A stretch of 5,337 nt of DNA. Source: Treponema sp. (GTDB lineage: Bacteria > Spirochaetota > Spirochaetia > Treponematales > Treponemataceae). Of the stretch, positions 1 through 5,335 are shown in pieces. Both the position numbers and the translations under genes were made by a program. Numbering within the stretch: the stretch's first letter is position 1; the number at the start of each line of letters is the position of its first letter. The notes below the pieces were generated by a model. That model saw only the letters and a list, made by a program, of their open reading frames with translations, was not told the DNA's origin and did not search any database. The stretch is taken from NCBI GenBank assembly GCA_017453705.1, contig JAFTEK010000358.1:1-5337 (forward strand), read 5' to 3'.

Positions 1-2
1 AA

Positions 3-899
3 AATGACATGAACGCATGGTTCCTGACGGATGAGAAGGGCAGGGCGGTCACAGATTCCACGGGGAAACTAAAAGACATCTACATGAAGGACAGCTCCTC
101 GTCTGACGGTTATGCCTATTACATAAGCCGCATGAAGGGCAGCCAGTTTGAGACAAGGGTGCTTTATTCCGAATGGTATTATTACAAAAATGGAAGGTAT
201 GCATCCTTCCTCTTTGGCACGGATATGTCAGGATATGACATCTTCACCCGCCTTGCGCACGGAGCCAGGCTTTCCCTTGTCCTGTCGCTGTCTGTATCAG
301 CAATAAACCTGCTCCTGGGTATAATAATTGGTGCTGCGGAAGGTTATTATGGAGGAACATTCGACCTGGTTTTTGAGAGGGTCAAGGATATAATCTATGA
401 GGTTCCGACCCAGGTGACTATGGTTTTGTTCCAGCTTTACCTGGCGAAAAAACTCGGCCCCATTGTCGCCCTCTTCTTTGCCTTCATCTTTTACGGATGG
501 ATTGGCGTGTCCTCAACTGTGAGGGCGCAGTTTTACAGGTTCAAGGGGCAGGACTATGTTAATGCCTCCAGAACCCTTGGGGCGGGGGACTGGAGGCTTA
601 TTTTCCGCCACATCCTGCCCAATGCGGCGGGCTTTATAATTACGGCCTCCGTACTGCGCATACCAAGCGTTATATTCAGCGAGGCTAATTTGACATACCT
701 TGGGATTGTGAACTTGGACAGCGATGCTATGACAAGCGTTGGCACAATGCTAAACAGCGCAAAGGACGCTCTCGCTTCTTACCCGCATACGGTGTTCTTT
801 CCGGGGGCTTTCATATCACTGCTCCTGGTATGTTTTAATGAGTTCGGCAACGGACTGCGTGATGCGTTCAACCCGACCCTGAGGGGAGCCGAGGAGTGA
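3..899 (+). CDS. Oligopeptide/dipeptide ABC transporter permease, OppC/DppC type (5' end outside window)
   Basis: This is an inner-membrane permease subunit of a peptide-type ABC importer, pairing with a DppB/OppB partner and two ATPases. The reading frame is open to the left edge, so the ATG at 9 is probably internal and the first membrane helix lies outside the window. Residues below count from that ATG. A roughly 65-residue polar, Tyr-rich stretch precedes FGTDMSGYDIFTRLAHGARLSL (69 onward), which matches the family's GTDxxGRDxxSRxxxGaRxSL. Hydrophobic helices follow at about 88-108, 151-167, 205-222 and 261-278. The ATPase-contacting EAA loop is clear at 178-206 (YVNASRTLGA, then RHILPNA), and the C-terminus GNGLRDAFNPTLR is typical. 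The long hydrophilic insert before GTD occurs in some Clostridia and Spirochaetes permeases (recalled, not searched). No oppD-like gene follows on this strand; the next gene converges 38 bp away. Family assignment is firm; the substrate is unknown. Confidence 0.93.
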   Translation, partial: NDMNAWFLTDEKGRAVTDSTGKLKDIYMKDSSSSDGYAYYISRMKGSQFETRVLYSEWYYYKNGRYASFLFGTDMSGYDIFTRLAHGARLSLVLSLSVSAINLLLGIIIGAAEGYYGGTFDLVFERVKDIIYEVPTQVTMVLFQLYLAKKLGPIVALFFAFIFYGWIGVSSTVRAQFYRFKGQDYVNASRTLGAGDWRLIFRHILPNAAGFIITASVLRIPSVIFSEANLTYLGIVNLDSDAMTSVGTMLNSAKDALASYPHTVFFPGAFISLLLVCFNEFGNGLRDAFNPTLRGAEE

Positions 900-949
900 A
901 TTATCAGATGTCGCAGATTGTCGGCTGTCGCAAATTATCAGCTGCCGCC
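899..949. repeat. Degenerate ~17-bp tandem repeat, three units, at convergent gene junction
   Basis: Three related units lie head to tail: 899-916 (AATTATCAGATGTCGCAG), 917-932 (ATTGTCGGCTGTCGCA) and 933-949 (AATTATCAGCTGCCGCC). TTATCAG occurs at 901 and 935, and TGTCGCA at 909 and 926. The array starts at the permease stop codon and runs into the ATPase gene, supplying its last codons (Gly-Gly-Ser) and TGA stop. No stem followed by a T-run is visible in either direction, so it does not look like an intrinsic terminator. Confidence 0.6.
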
Positions 950-1678
950 GCTTGCAAAAAGCTGCCTGGTATAGTCATCTTTGGGGTGGGCGTATACCTC
1001 TTCTACGTTCCCCATCTCCACAATCCTTCCTTTCTGCATTACGGTAATGCGTGAGCATAAATAGTAAACCACGTCAATGTTGTGTGATATGAACATCATG
1101 GCAAATTCCATTTGCTCGTGAAGGTCTCGGAAAAGGTTCAGTATCTGCGCCCCGACGCTTACGTCCAGCGATGAGATGGCTTCATCCGCAACCAGCAGTT
1201 TGGGCTCGTTTATTAAAGCGGAAGCTATGCAGACCCTCTGCCTCTGCCCGCCGGAAAGCTCTGCCGGGAGGCGTTTTTTATAGGATGAGTCCAGCCCCAC
1301 TTTCTCAAGGATGGCATCAACACGTTTTTCTCTTTCTTTTTTAGAGAGTTTGCCATGTACGACAAGAGGCTCTGCCACTGTGAATCCTATGGTATGCCTT
1401 GGGTCAAGGGAGCTGAGCGGATCTTGGAACACTGCCTGTACGGGGCCTTTCAGGACAATGCTCCCCTCATATGGCAGCAGCCCTAGGACAGCTTTTGCAA
1501 GCGTCGTCTTGCCGCTTCCGCTTTCCCCCAGTATACCAAAGAACTCATTTCTTTCTATGTTCAGGCTGATGTCATGCAGTATGGTCTTGATGTCGCCCTT
1601 CCCTGCAAAGGGAAGGGCAGGAGGCTTGTAGCCCGCCGAGAGCTTACTGATTTCAAGGATGTTCCCGCCGGACTGCAA
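938..1678 (-). CDS. Peptide/nickel-type ABC transporter ATP-binding protein (OppF/DppF-like), 246 aa
   Basis: This is a cytoplasmic ATPase subunit that would power a peptide-type ABC importer. All nucleotide-binding elements are present: Walker A GESGSGKTT (51-59), Q-loop FQDP (84-87), signature LSGGQ (141-145), Walker B LLVADE (161-166) with catalytic Glu166, D-loop SSLD (169-172) and switch His199. Two usual positions differ: ADEAISSLD where the family mostly has ADEPTSALD, and SHN where SHD is common. It ends at YTRQLFASGGS, without the C-terminal extension of longer OppF/OppD proteins, so it is a short form or clipped at the repeat at its 3' end. The start is TTG, 9 bp after the serA stop and in the same frame as serA; the N-terminal ILEISKLSAGY fits a real family start. 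The only ribosome-site candidate is AGGTAGG overlapping the serA stop, 8 nt before TTG, so coupling to serA is likely. Being last in a serine operon and convergent with a permease gene is unusual. Confidence 0.92.
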   Translation of the reverse strand: MQSGGNILEISKLSAGYKPPALPFAGKGDIKTILHDISLNIERNEFFGILGESGSGKTTLAKAVLGLLPYEGSIVLKGPVQAVFQDPLSSLDPRHTIGFTVAEPLVVHGKLSKKEREKRVDAILEKVGLDSSYKKRLPAELSGGQRQRVCIASALINEPKLLVADEAISSLDVSVGAQILNLFRDLHEQMEFAMMFISHNIDVVYYLCSRITVMQKGRIVEMGNVEEVYAHPKDDYTRQLFASGGS

Positions 1679-1687
1679 GGATAGAAC

Positions 1688-2866
1688 CTACCTGTATATC
1701 GGGCGGACGCTGATGACACCCTCAATCTTGGAGAGCCTTGCGATTGTCTCGTCGTCAACTTTTCCGTCCACGTCTATCAGGTTATAGGCGAGGTTCTGGC
1801 GGTTCTGGTTTATCATGCTGGCTATGTTGTACTTGGCGTCTCCCAGCACGGACGTGAACTTGGAGACAACGCCCGCGACGTTCTGGTTGGAGATGCAGAG
1901 CCTTGTACCGCCTGCTTGTATGGCCCAGTCCATCCTCGTCCTGGGGAAGTTGACGGAGTGCTCGATGTTTCCTGCCTCAAGGAAGTCCCTCAGTTCCTTG
2001 ACGGCCATGACCGCGCAGTTTTCCTCTGCCTCCGGGGTGGACGCGCCAAGGTGTGGAAGGCATATTACCTTGTCGTTGCCCAGAAGCTCCTCCGCCGCGA
2101 AGTCCGTCACCATCCCTGATACCTTTCCGGTCTTGATGGCTTCGAGCACATCCTCGTTATTTACAAGGCCTCCGCGGGCTATGTTGATGATGCGCACTCC
2201 GTCTTTCATGTTCTTTATCGTCGTCGTGTTTATAAGCCCCTTGGTGTCCGGGGTCTCAGGAACGTGGACGGTGATGTAGTCCGATTTTGCAAGCAGGGTG
2301 TCCAGAGTCTCGGCGTGCTTGACCTGATGGTTCAGGCTCCATGCCGCGTCAATCGAAAGGTAGGGGTCATATCCTATGACCTCCATGCCCAGCTCCACCG
2401 CGATGTTTGCGACCTGGGCACCTATAGCCCCCAGTCCTATGACACCGAGGGTCTTGCCCTTTATCTCCTGCCCGATGAAGTTCTTCTTTCCCTTCTCGGC
2501 AAGACCGGCAATCTCCGCCCCCTTGCCCTTGAGCGTATCCACCCAGCGGTTGGCCGAGACTGCGGGGCGGCTGGCCAGAAGAATCGCCAGTACGACCAGC
2601 TCCTTGACCGCATTTGCGTTTGCACCCGGCGTGTTGAACACGACAATGCCCTTCTGTCCCAGGTCTTTGACCGGGATGTTGTTCACGCCAGCGCCCGCGC
2701 GGGCAATTGCCTTCACCGTGTCGTCAAGCTTCATCGAAAGCATGTCATGTGAGCGCACAAGGATTGCGTCCGGCTTTACGATTTCGCTTGCTATCTCATA
2801 ATCATCGCGGGGAAAGTTGTCCAGCCCCTTCGCGCTTATCCTGTCCAGTGTCTGTATCTTGTACAT
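1688..2866 (-). CDS. serA: D-3-phosphoglycerate dehydrogenase, short ACT-domain type, 392 aa
   Basis: Catalyses the first committed step of serine synthesis: 3-phosphoglycerate + NAD+ to 3-phosphohydroxypyruvate + NADH, in the cytoplasm. The substrate-domain motif GAGVNNIP is at 58-65. The NAD-binding motif GLGAIG is at 144-149, with acidic Asp167 after the second strand (GYDP). Catalytic residues are Arg231 (IARGGLV), Glu259 or Glu260 (DFAAEELLG) and His272 (PHLGASTPEAEEN). An ACT domain occupies about 322-392. In E. coli SerA, serine is bound by His344, Asn346 and Asn364; by my hand alignment these become Asn327, Asn329 and Asn347, so the His is replaced and feedback inhibition may differ. 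At 392 aa, with no intervening ASB domain, it belongs to the short class (E. coli 410 aa). The ATG start has a good site, AGGAG, 6 nt upstream. It follows serC by 14 bp. Confidence 0.95.
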   Translation of the reverse strand: MYKIQTLDRISAKGLDNFPRDDYEIASEIVKPDAILVRSHDMLSMKLDDTVKAIARAGAGVNNIPVKDLGQKGIVVFNTPGANANAVKELVVLAILLASRPAVSANRWVDTLKGKGAEIAGLAEKGKKNFIGQEIKGKTLGVIGLGAIGAQVANIAVELGMEVIGYDPYLSIDAAWSLNHQVKHAETLDTLLAKSDYITVHVPETPDTKGLINTTTIKNMKDGVRIINIARGGLVNNEDVLEAIKTGKVSGMVTDFAAEELLGNDKVICLPHLGASTPEAEENCAVMAVKELRDFLEAGNIEHSVNFPRTRMDWAIQAGGTRLCISNQNVAGVVSKFTSVLGDAKYNIASMINQNRQNLAYNLIDVDGKVDDETIARLSKIEGVISVRPIYR

Positions 2867-2880
2867 TCTAATCTCCTGCC

Positions 2881-4002
2881 TTATGCGTTTTCCTTTGCAA
2901 ACTTTTCCATGAAGGCAATCAGTGCCTTTACTCCTTCCAGCGTCATTGCGTTGTATATCGATGCCCTCATGCCTCCGACAAGACGGTGGCCCTTAAGGTT
3001 GACAAGCCCTGCCGCGCTCGCCTCCTTGACGAACTTGCCATTTATCTCTTTTTCTTTTGCAAGGCTTGCTTCGTCAGTGGCACCTGTGGAGTATTTTGTC
3101 AGGAAGGGTACGTTCATCAGCGAGCGGCTGCCCTTCTGTGCTGTCGCGTGGTAAAAGCTGCTTGAGTCCAAATAGTCGTAGAGAAGGTTCGCCTTCTCAA
3201 CATTCCTCTTGTACATACCGACAGCCCCACCGTTCTTTTCTATCCAGTCCAGCACCTTGCCCAGCACATATATCGTATAGCAGGGCGGGGTGTTGTACAT
3301 GCTCCCCTGCTCGGAGTGGGTCTTGTATGTGAGCATCGTGGGCGTTCCTGCCCTGGGGGTATCAGTGATGAGGTCATCGCGGATGATGACGAGGGTGACA
3401 CCCGCCGGAGCCAGGTTCTTCTGTGCGCCTGCGAAAAGCAGACCGAACTTGCTCACGTCAAGCTCCTCTGACAGGACGCAGCTTGAGATGTCAGCCACGA
3501 GCGGGATGCTGCCGGTGTCCGGTATGTACTCGTAGTGGGTTCCCATAATCGTGTTGTTAAAGCAGATGTAGGCATAGTCATAGTCGCCGGAGATTTTTTC
3601 CACCCTGGGTATGTAGCTGTAGCCCTTGTCCGCGCTGGAGGCAATCACGTCAACTGCGACACCGAGCTTCTTGGCCTCGGCTGCGGCTTTCTTTGCCCAG
3701 ACACCGGTTTCGATGTAGGCTGCCTTGCCGGTGTGAATGCCCAGGTTTTCCGCGACCATGGCGAACTGTGTGCTGCCGCCGCCCTGCAGGAATAGAACCT
3801 TGTAATTGTCAGGCACCTTCATCAGCTTCCTGACCTGTGCCTCTGCGTGTTGGATTATGGGCTCGTATGCTGAAGAGCGGTGGCTCATCTCCATGACCGA
3901 CTGTCCGGTTCCCTGGTAGTCCAACATCTCCGCCGCACATTCCTTTAAAACTTCCTCAGGAAGGCAAGAAGGCCCTGCTGAAAAATTGTACACTCTGCTC
4001 AT
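2881..4002 (-). CDS. serC: Phosphoserine aminotransferase, 373 aa
   Basis: A PLP-dependent class V aminotransferase converting 3-phosphohydroxypyruvate and glutamate to O-phosphoserine and 2-oxoglutarate, the step after SerA; SerC also acts in PLP synthesis in bacteria that make it through the DXP-dependent route. Diagnostic sequence: N-terminal YNFSAGPSCLP (5-15), MSHRS (39-43), the phosphate/PLP-binding GGGSTQF (74-80), the cofactor lysine Lys195 in AGAQKNLAPAG (191-201), and the C-terminal GGMRASIYNAM (343-353) that binds the substrate carboxylate. Length matches the family (E. coli 362 aa). I start at the ATG at 4002: AGAGG lies 7 nt upstream, whereas an in-frame TTG two codons earlier (4008) would sit only 1 nt from that site. 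It follows rex by 18 bp and precedes serA by 14 bp. No serB (phosphoserine phosphatase) gene is in the window. Confidence 0.96.
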   Translation of the reverse strand: MSRVYNFSAGPSCLPEEVLKECAAEMLDYQGTGQSVMEMSHRSSAYEPIIQHAEAQVRKLMKVPDNYKVLFLQGGGSTQFAMVAENLGIHTGKAAYIETGVWAKKAAAEAKKLGVAVDVIASSADKGYSYIPRVEKISGDYDYAYICFNNTIMGTHYEYIPDTGSIPLVADISSCVLSEELDVSKFGLLFAGAQKNLAPAGVTLVIIRDDLITDTPRAGTPTMLTYKTHSEQGSMYNTPPCYTIYVLGKVLDWIEKNGGAVGMYKRNVEKANLLYDYLDSSSFYHATAQKGSRSLMNVPFLTKYSTGATDEASLAKEKEINGKFVKEASAAGLVNLKGHRLVGGMRASIYNAMTLEGVKALIAFMEKFAKENA

Positions 4003-4009
4003 AATCAAA

Positions 4010-4014
4010 CCTCT
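4010..4014 (-). promoter_or_regulatory. Ribosome binding site deciding the serC start
   Basis: AGAGG on the - strand, 7 nt before the ATG at 4002. The alternative in-frame TTG at 4008 is only 1 nt away, so the ATG is preferred and SerC begins MSRVYNFSAG. Confidence 0.75.
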
Positions 4015-4020
4015 TTAGTT

Positions 4021-4656
4021 TTATTTCCCTGTATTAATCATCCCATCTGCTGTCATTGCGGAAAGGTTTTCCAAAGATGTCAGCAATGAGACGTTTTCCA
4101 CTTTTGTTGACGGAGGAACTGAAAGCACGCATGGCGTGTAGTTGACAATCCCCCTTATCCCGCAGTCTGCCAGGCGGATTGATATGCTTTGTGCCTCGGT
4201 TGGATCGACCGTAAGTATCGCATATCTTATGTTCTCATCCTTTATCACCTGCTCAAGCATTGTCGTTGGATGCAGGGGAAAGCTGGATCTCAGTATCTCT
4301 GTCCTGTTTACGCTGGAGTCGAAGCCCGCGACAATCTTGAATGCAGAGTCATACAGCTCCTTGTTGTCCAGCAGGGCCTGTCCCATTTTGCTCAGCCCCA
4401 CTATGCAACATGCGTGCGGCTTGGGAGGTGACAAGTCCAGCATGGCATCAAGAGCCGCTTTCAGCTCGCTGACCTTGTAGCCGTTGCTCGCCCCGGCGTT
4501 CAGTTCCAGCAGGGATATGTCCCTCCTGACTACCGCCGCCGACCAGCCGGTAAGCTCCTCAATTCTCTGCGAGGTTATGTTCTTCTCTGCGAAAGTCGAG
4601 AGCAGCCTTTCCAAAAGGACCAGCCTCCTTCTCGACGGTTCTGGAATCGCCTTCAT
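4021..4656 (-). CDS. rex: Rex-family redox-sensing transcriptional repressor, 211 aa, with variant NADH-binding motif
   Basis: Rex proteins are dimeric repressors that bind DNA when NADH is low and release it when NADH binds. The winged-helix domain covers about 1-75: IPEPSRRRLVLLERLL near the start (family IPxxTLRRLPxYxRxL) and VRRDIS (43-48; family VRKDLS). The C-terminal Rossmann domain follows: VGLSKMG (86-92), FDSS (112-115), the late block AILTVDPTEAQ (146-156), then GIRGIVNYTPCVLSVP (166-181). Differences: the glycine motif GxGxxG reads GLSKMG, with Ser for the second Gly; the usual YFGxFGxRGxGYDV wing reads LLELNAGASNGYKV; and ILTVP reads ILTVD. Family membership is well supported, but NADH response is uncertain. 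The ATG at 4656 is fixed upstream by an in-frame TAA three codons away (4665-4663). Its ribosome site is poor: AGG abuts the ATG. It is first in the probable operon rex-serC-serA-ATPase. Confidence 0.87.
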   Translation of the reverse strand: MKAIPEPSRRRLVLLERLLSTFAEKNITSQRIEELTGWSAAVVRRDISLLELNAGASNGYKVSELKAALDAMLDLSPPKPHACCIVGLSKMGQALLDNKELYDSAFKIVAGFDSSVNRTEILRSSFPLHPTTMLEQVIKDENIRYAILTVDPTEAQSISIRLADCGIRGIVNYTPCVLSVPPSTKVENVSLLTSLENLSAMTADGMINTGK

Positions 4657-4678
4657 CCTAGCTTATCAAGACAGGGTG

Positions 4679-4694
4679 TGTGAAATAAATCACG
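4679..4694. promoter_or_regulatory. Probable Rex operator in the rex leader
   Basis: TGTGAAATAAATCACG, a near-palindrome with GTGA N6 TCAC half-sites, close to the known Rex consensus (TGTGAA-spacer-TTCACA). It lies about 17-32 nt downstream of the predicted transcription start and 22 bp before the rex ATG, a place where a bound repressor could block elongation or the early promoter complex. CRP/FNR-type sites share TGTGA N6 TCA(C)A, so a CRP-like protein cannot be excluded; the adjacent rex gene favours Rex autoregulation. Confidence 0.62.
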
Positions 4695-4717
4695 TTAAAA
4701 CCCTGCTTATGAACTTG

Positions 4718-4746
4718 ATTCTATATATAAAATGCATTTTAGTCAA
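4718..4746 (-). promoter_or_regulatory. Sigma-70-type promoter for the rex-serC-serA-ATPase operon
   Basis: On the - strand, TTGACT (4746-4741) is followed by a 17-bp AT-rich spacer and TAGAAT (4723-4718), each one mismatch from consensus with ideal spacing. The predicted start of transcription is near 4711, giving a leader of about 55 nt before the rex ATG. Confidence 0.75.
4729..4740. repeat. Perfect 12-bp palindrome inside the promoter spacer
   Basis: AAAATGCATTTT lies wholly between the -35 and -10 boxes and abuts the -35. A dimeric repressor bound here would exclude RNA polymerase, but an AT-rich spacer can also give such a palindrome by chance. Confidence 0.4.
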
Positions 4747-4748
4747 AG

Positions 4749-4770
4749 CGGAAACAGGGCGGAAACAGGG
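4749..4770. repeat. Two perfect 11-bp tandem repeats upstream of the rex promoter
   Basis: CGGAAACAGGG occurs at 4749-4759 and again at 4760-4770 with no gap, ending 2 bp from the -35 box. Two direct copies one helical turn apart beside a -35 are a plausible activator or second-repressor site; replication slippage is the other explanation. Confidence 0.6.
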
Positions 4771-4866
4771 TTTTTTGCCAGTTTCGGGTGGAAAAAAGCC
4801 TTTGCCAAGGGAAAAATCGCTTTATTGTGAAAAATATTGCAGTGTTTGATGGAGACTTGTCCACTC

Positions 4867-4934
4867 ATGCCACATCGTGTCGTGAGTCTTGCACTGGCGG
4901 CAAATCCCCTTGTGAATAACACACGCAGTGGCAT
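4867..4934. repeat. Inverted repeat with 14-nt arms and 40-nt loop
   Basis: The left arm ATGCCACATCGTGT (4867-4880) pairs with the right arm ACACGCAGTGGCAT (4921-4934): 7 bp, a 2x2 internal mismatch, then 5 bp, so 12 of 14 positions pair. The 40-nt loop has no strong inner helix that I can see. It could be the base of an RNA structure or the ends of a tiny mobile-element relic. I found no flanking target duplication. Confidence 0.5.
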
Positions 4935-4947
4935 CTTGCGGGCGTAT

Positions 4948-4976
4948 TTGACTTTTCAGGGAAAAAGCAGTATGGT
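4948..4976 (+). promoter_or_regulatory. Possible rightward sigma-70-type promoter
   Basis: TTGACT (4948-4953), a 17-bp spacer, then TATGGT (4971-4976). The -35 equals that of the rex promoter, spacing is ideal and the -10 has two mismatches. Predicted start is about 4983, right at the following hairpin. No coding gene lies downstream in the window, so if active it would make a non-coding transcript or a leader for a gene beyond the edge. Confidence 0.4.
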
Positions 4977-4981
4977 TTAAT

Positions 4982-5020
4982 CCTGCTGGATGACAAAGGA
5001 CTTGCAGTCCGTCATGCAGG
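4982..5020. repeat. Long bulged hairpin, 15 bp
   Basis: CCTGC (4982-4986) pairs with GCAGG (5016-5020), ATGAC (4990-4994) with GTCAT (5011-5015), and GGACT (4998-5002) with AGTCC (5006-5010), closing a TGC loop. The two 3-nt bulges, TGG and AAA, are both on the left arm while the right arm is continuous. No T-run follows, so it is not a typical terminator. It coincides with the predicted start of the + strand promoter-like pair. Confidence 0.6.
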
Positions 5021-5047
5021 CTTCACTTTCACGGCATGTTCAAACGT

Positions 5048-5157
5048 AACCTTCCTAGATATGCCGCACAACCTTCCTAGATGTGCCGCGCAAGCTAACT
5101 GGATTATGAGTACAACCTAGCTAGATTTACCTTGCACTCTAACTAGATTATGATCCC
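5048..5157. repeat. Degenerate 22-bp tandem array, five units
   Basis: Five head-to-tail units of exactly 22 bp start at 5048, 5070, 5092, 5114 and 5136. The + strand pattern is A-N2-CT-N2-CT-N-GAT-N8-C, with nine positions the same in all five units. The core CTAGAT sits at unit position 8 in four units; the third has CTGGAT. Units 1 and 2 differ at only two or three positions; the later units diverge more. A 22-bp period is not a multiple of three, so this is not coding repetition, and it is about two helical turns, placing the cores on one DNA face. There are no spacers separate from the repeats. Confidence 0.8.
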
Positions 5158-5184
5158 ACGATAGCCCATTCTGTACACCCAGCC

Positions 5185-5276
5185 TTTGGCTGTCTTGTGT
5201 CCCAATCATTGGCTGTAGTGTGTACCGTTCCTTTGCAGTGCTGTGTGTCCTGCATTGCCTGTATGTGTAGCCTGTG
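5185..5276. repeat. Degenerate 23-bp tandem array, four units
   Basis: Four head-to-tail 23-bp units start at 5185, 5208, 5231 and 5254. The + strand pattern is N-TT-GG-CTGT-N2-TGTGT, then a C-rich tail; ATTGGCTGT, CTTTGCAGT and ATTGCCTGT are the last three unit starts, and TGTGT recurs at positions 12-16 in the first three. The preceding 27 bp (5158-5184) may hold a shortened copy (CATTCTGTACACC). It follows the 22-bp array almost directly but has a different consensus. Confidence 0.6.
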
Positions 5277-5300
5277 TGCCTCTTGCGCCTGTCAGCAAAG

Positions 5301-5335
5301 CCGCGTATGTCGCGGTGGCATTTACCGCCTGGCGG
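5301..5335. repeat. Overlapping GC-rich hairpins at window edge
   Basis: Three short perfect stems share bases: CCGCG/CGCGG (5301-5305 with 5311-5315), GCGGT/ACCGC (5312-5316 with 5324-5328) and CCGCC/GGCGG (5325-5329 with 5331-5335). Neighbouring stems cannot form together. The window ends 2 bp later, so no T-run can be judged. Confidence 0.4.

Larger units (their letters stand above)
4771..5047. other. Intergenic DNA with no supported gene (left half)
   Basis: No reading frame here has family resemblance, a ribosome site and sensible composition together. A weak AT-rich inverted repeat lies at 4771-4797 (TTTTTTgCCA pairing with TGGAAAAAA around an 8-nt loop), without the GC stem and trailing T-run of a terminator. 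The inverted repeat at 4867-4934, the + strand promoter-like pair at 4948-4976 and the hairpin at 4982-5020 are listed separately. Confidence 0.6.

Noticed and set aside
900..937. Bidirectional intrinsic terminator between the convergent ABC genes
   Set aside because: The gap consists of direct repeats, not an inverted repeat, and has no T-run on either side.
1815..2801. Several + strand open frames opposite serA
   Set aside because: They are antisense shadows of a well-supported gene, with no independent motifs or ribosome sites.
4825..4842. Second Rex site (TTGTGAAAAATATTGCAG)
   Set aside because: Only the left half matches the consensus; the right half has too few matches, and the site is over 75 bp upstream of the -35.
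4484..4934. Short open frames over the rex start and upstream region (+ 4484-4849; - 4743-4934)
   Set aside because: They overlap rex, its promoter or its leader, show no family resemblance and have no convincing ribosome site; the - strand frame also covers the promoter repeats.
4982..5020. Integron attC site, suggested by one-sided bulges in the hairpin
   Set aside because: I could not find the paired GTTRRRY/RYYYAAC core boxes at the stem base, and no integrase or cassette gene is nearby.
5048..5276. CRISPR array
   Set aside because: Units abut with no unique spacers, repeats are degenerate rather than near-identical, and no cas gene is present.
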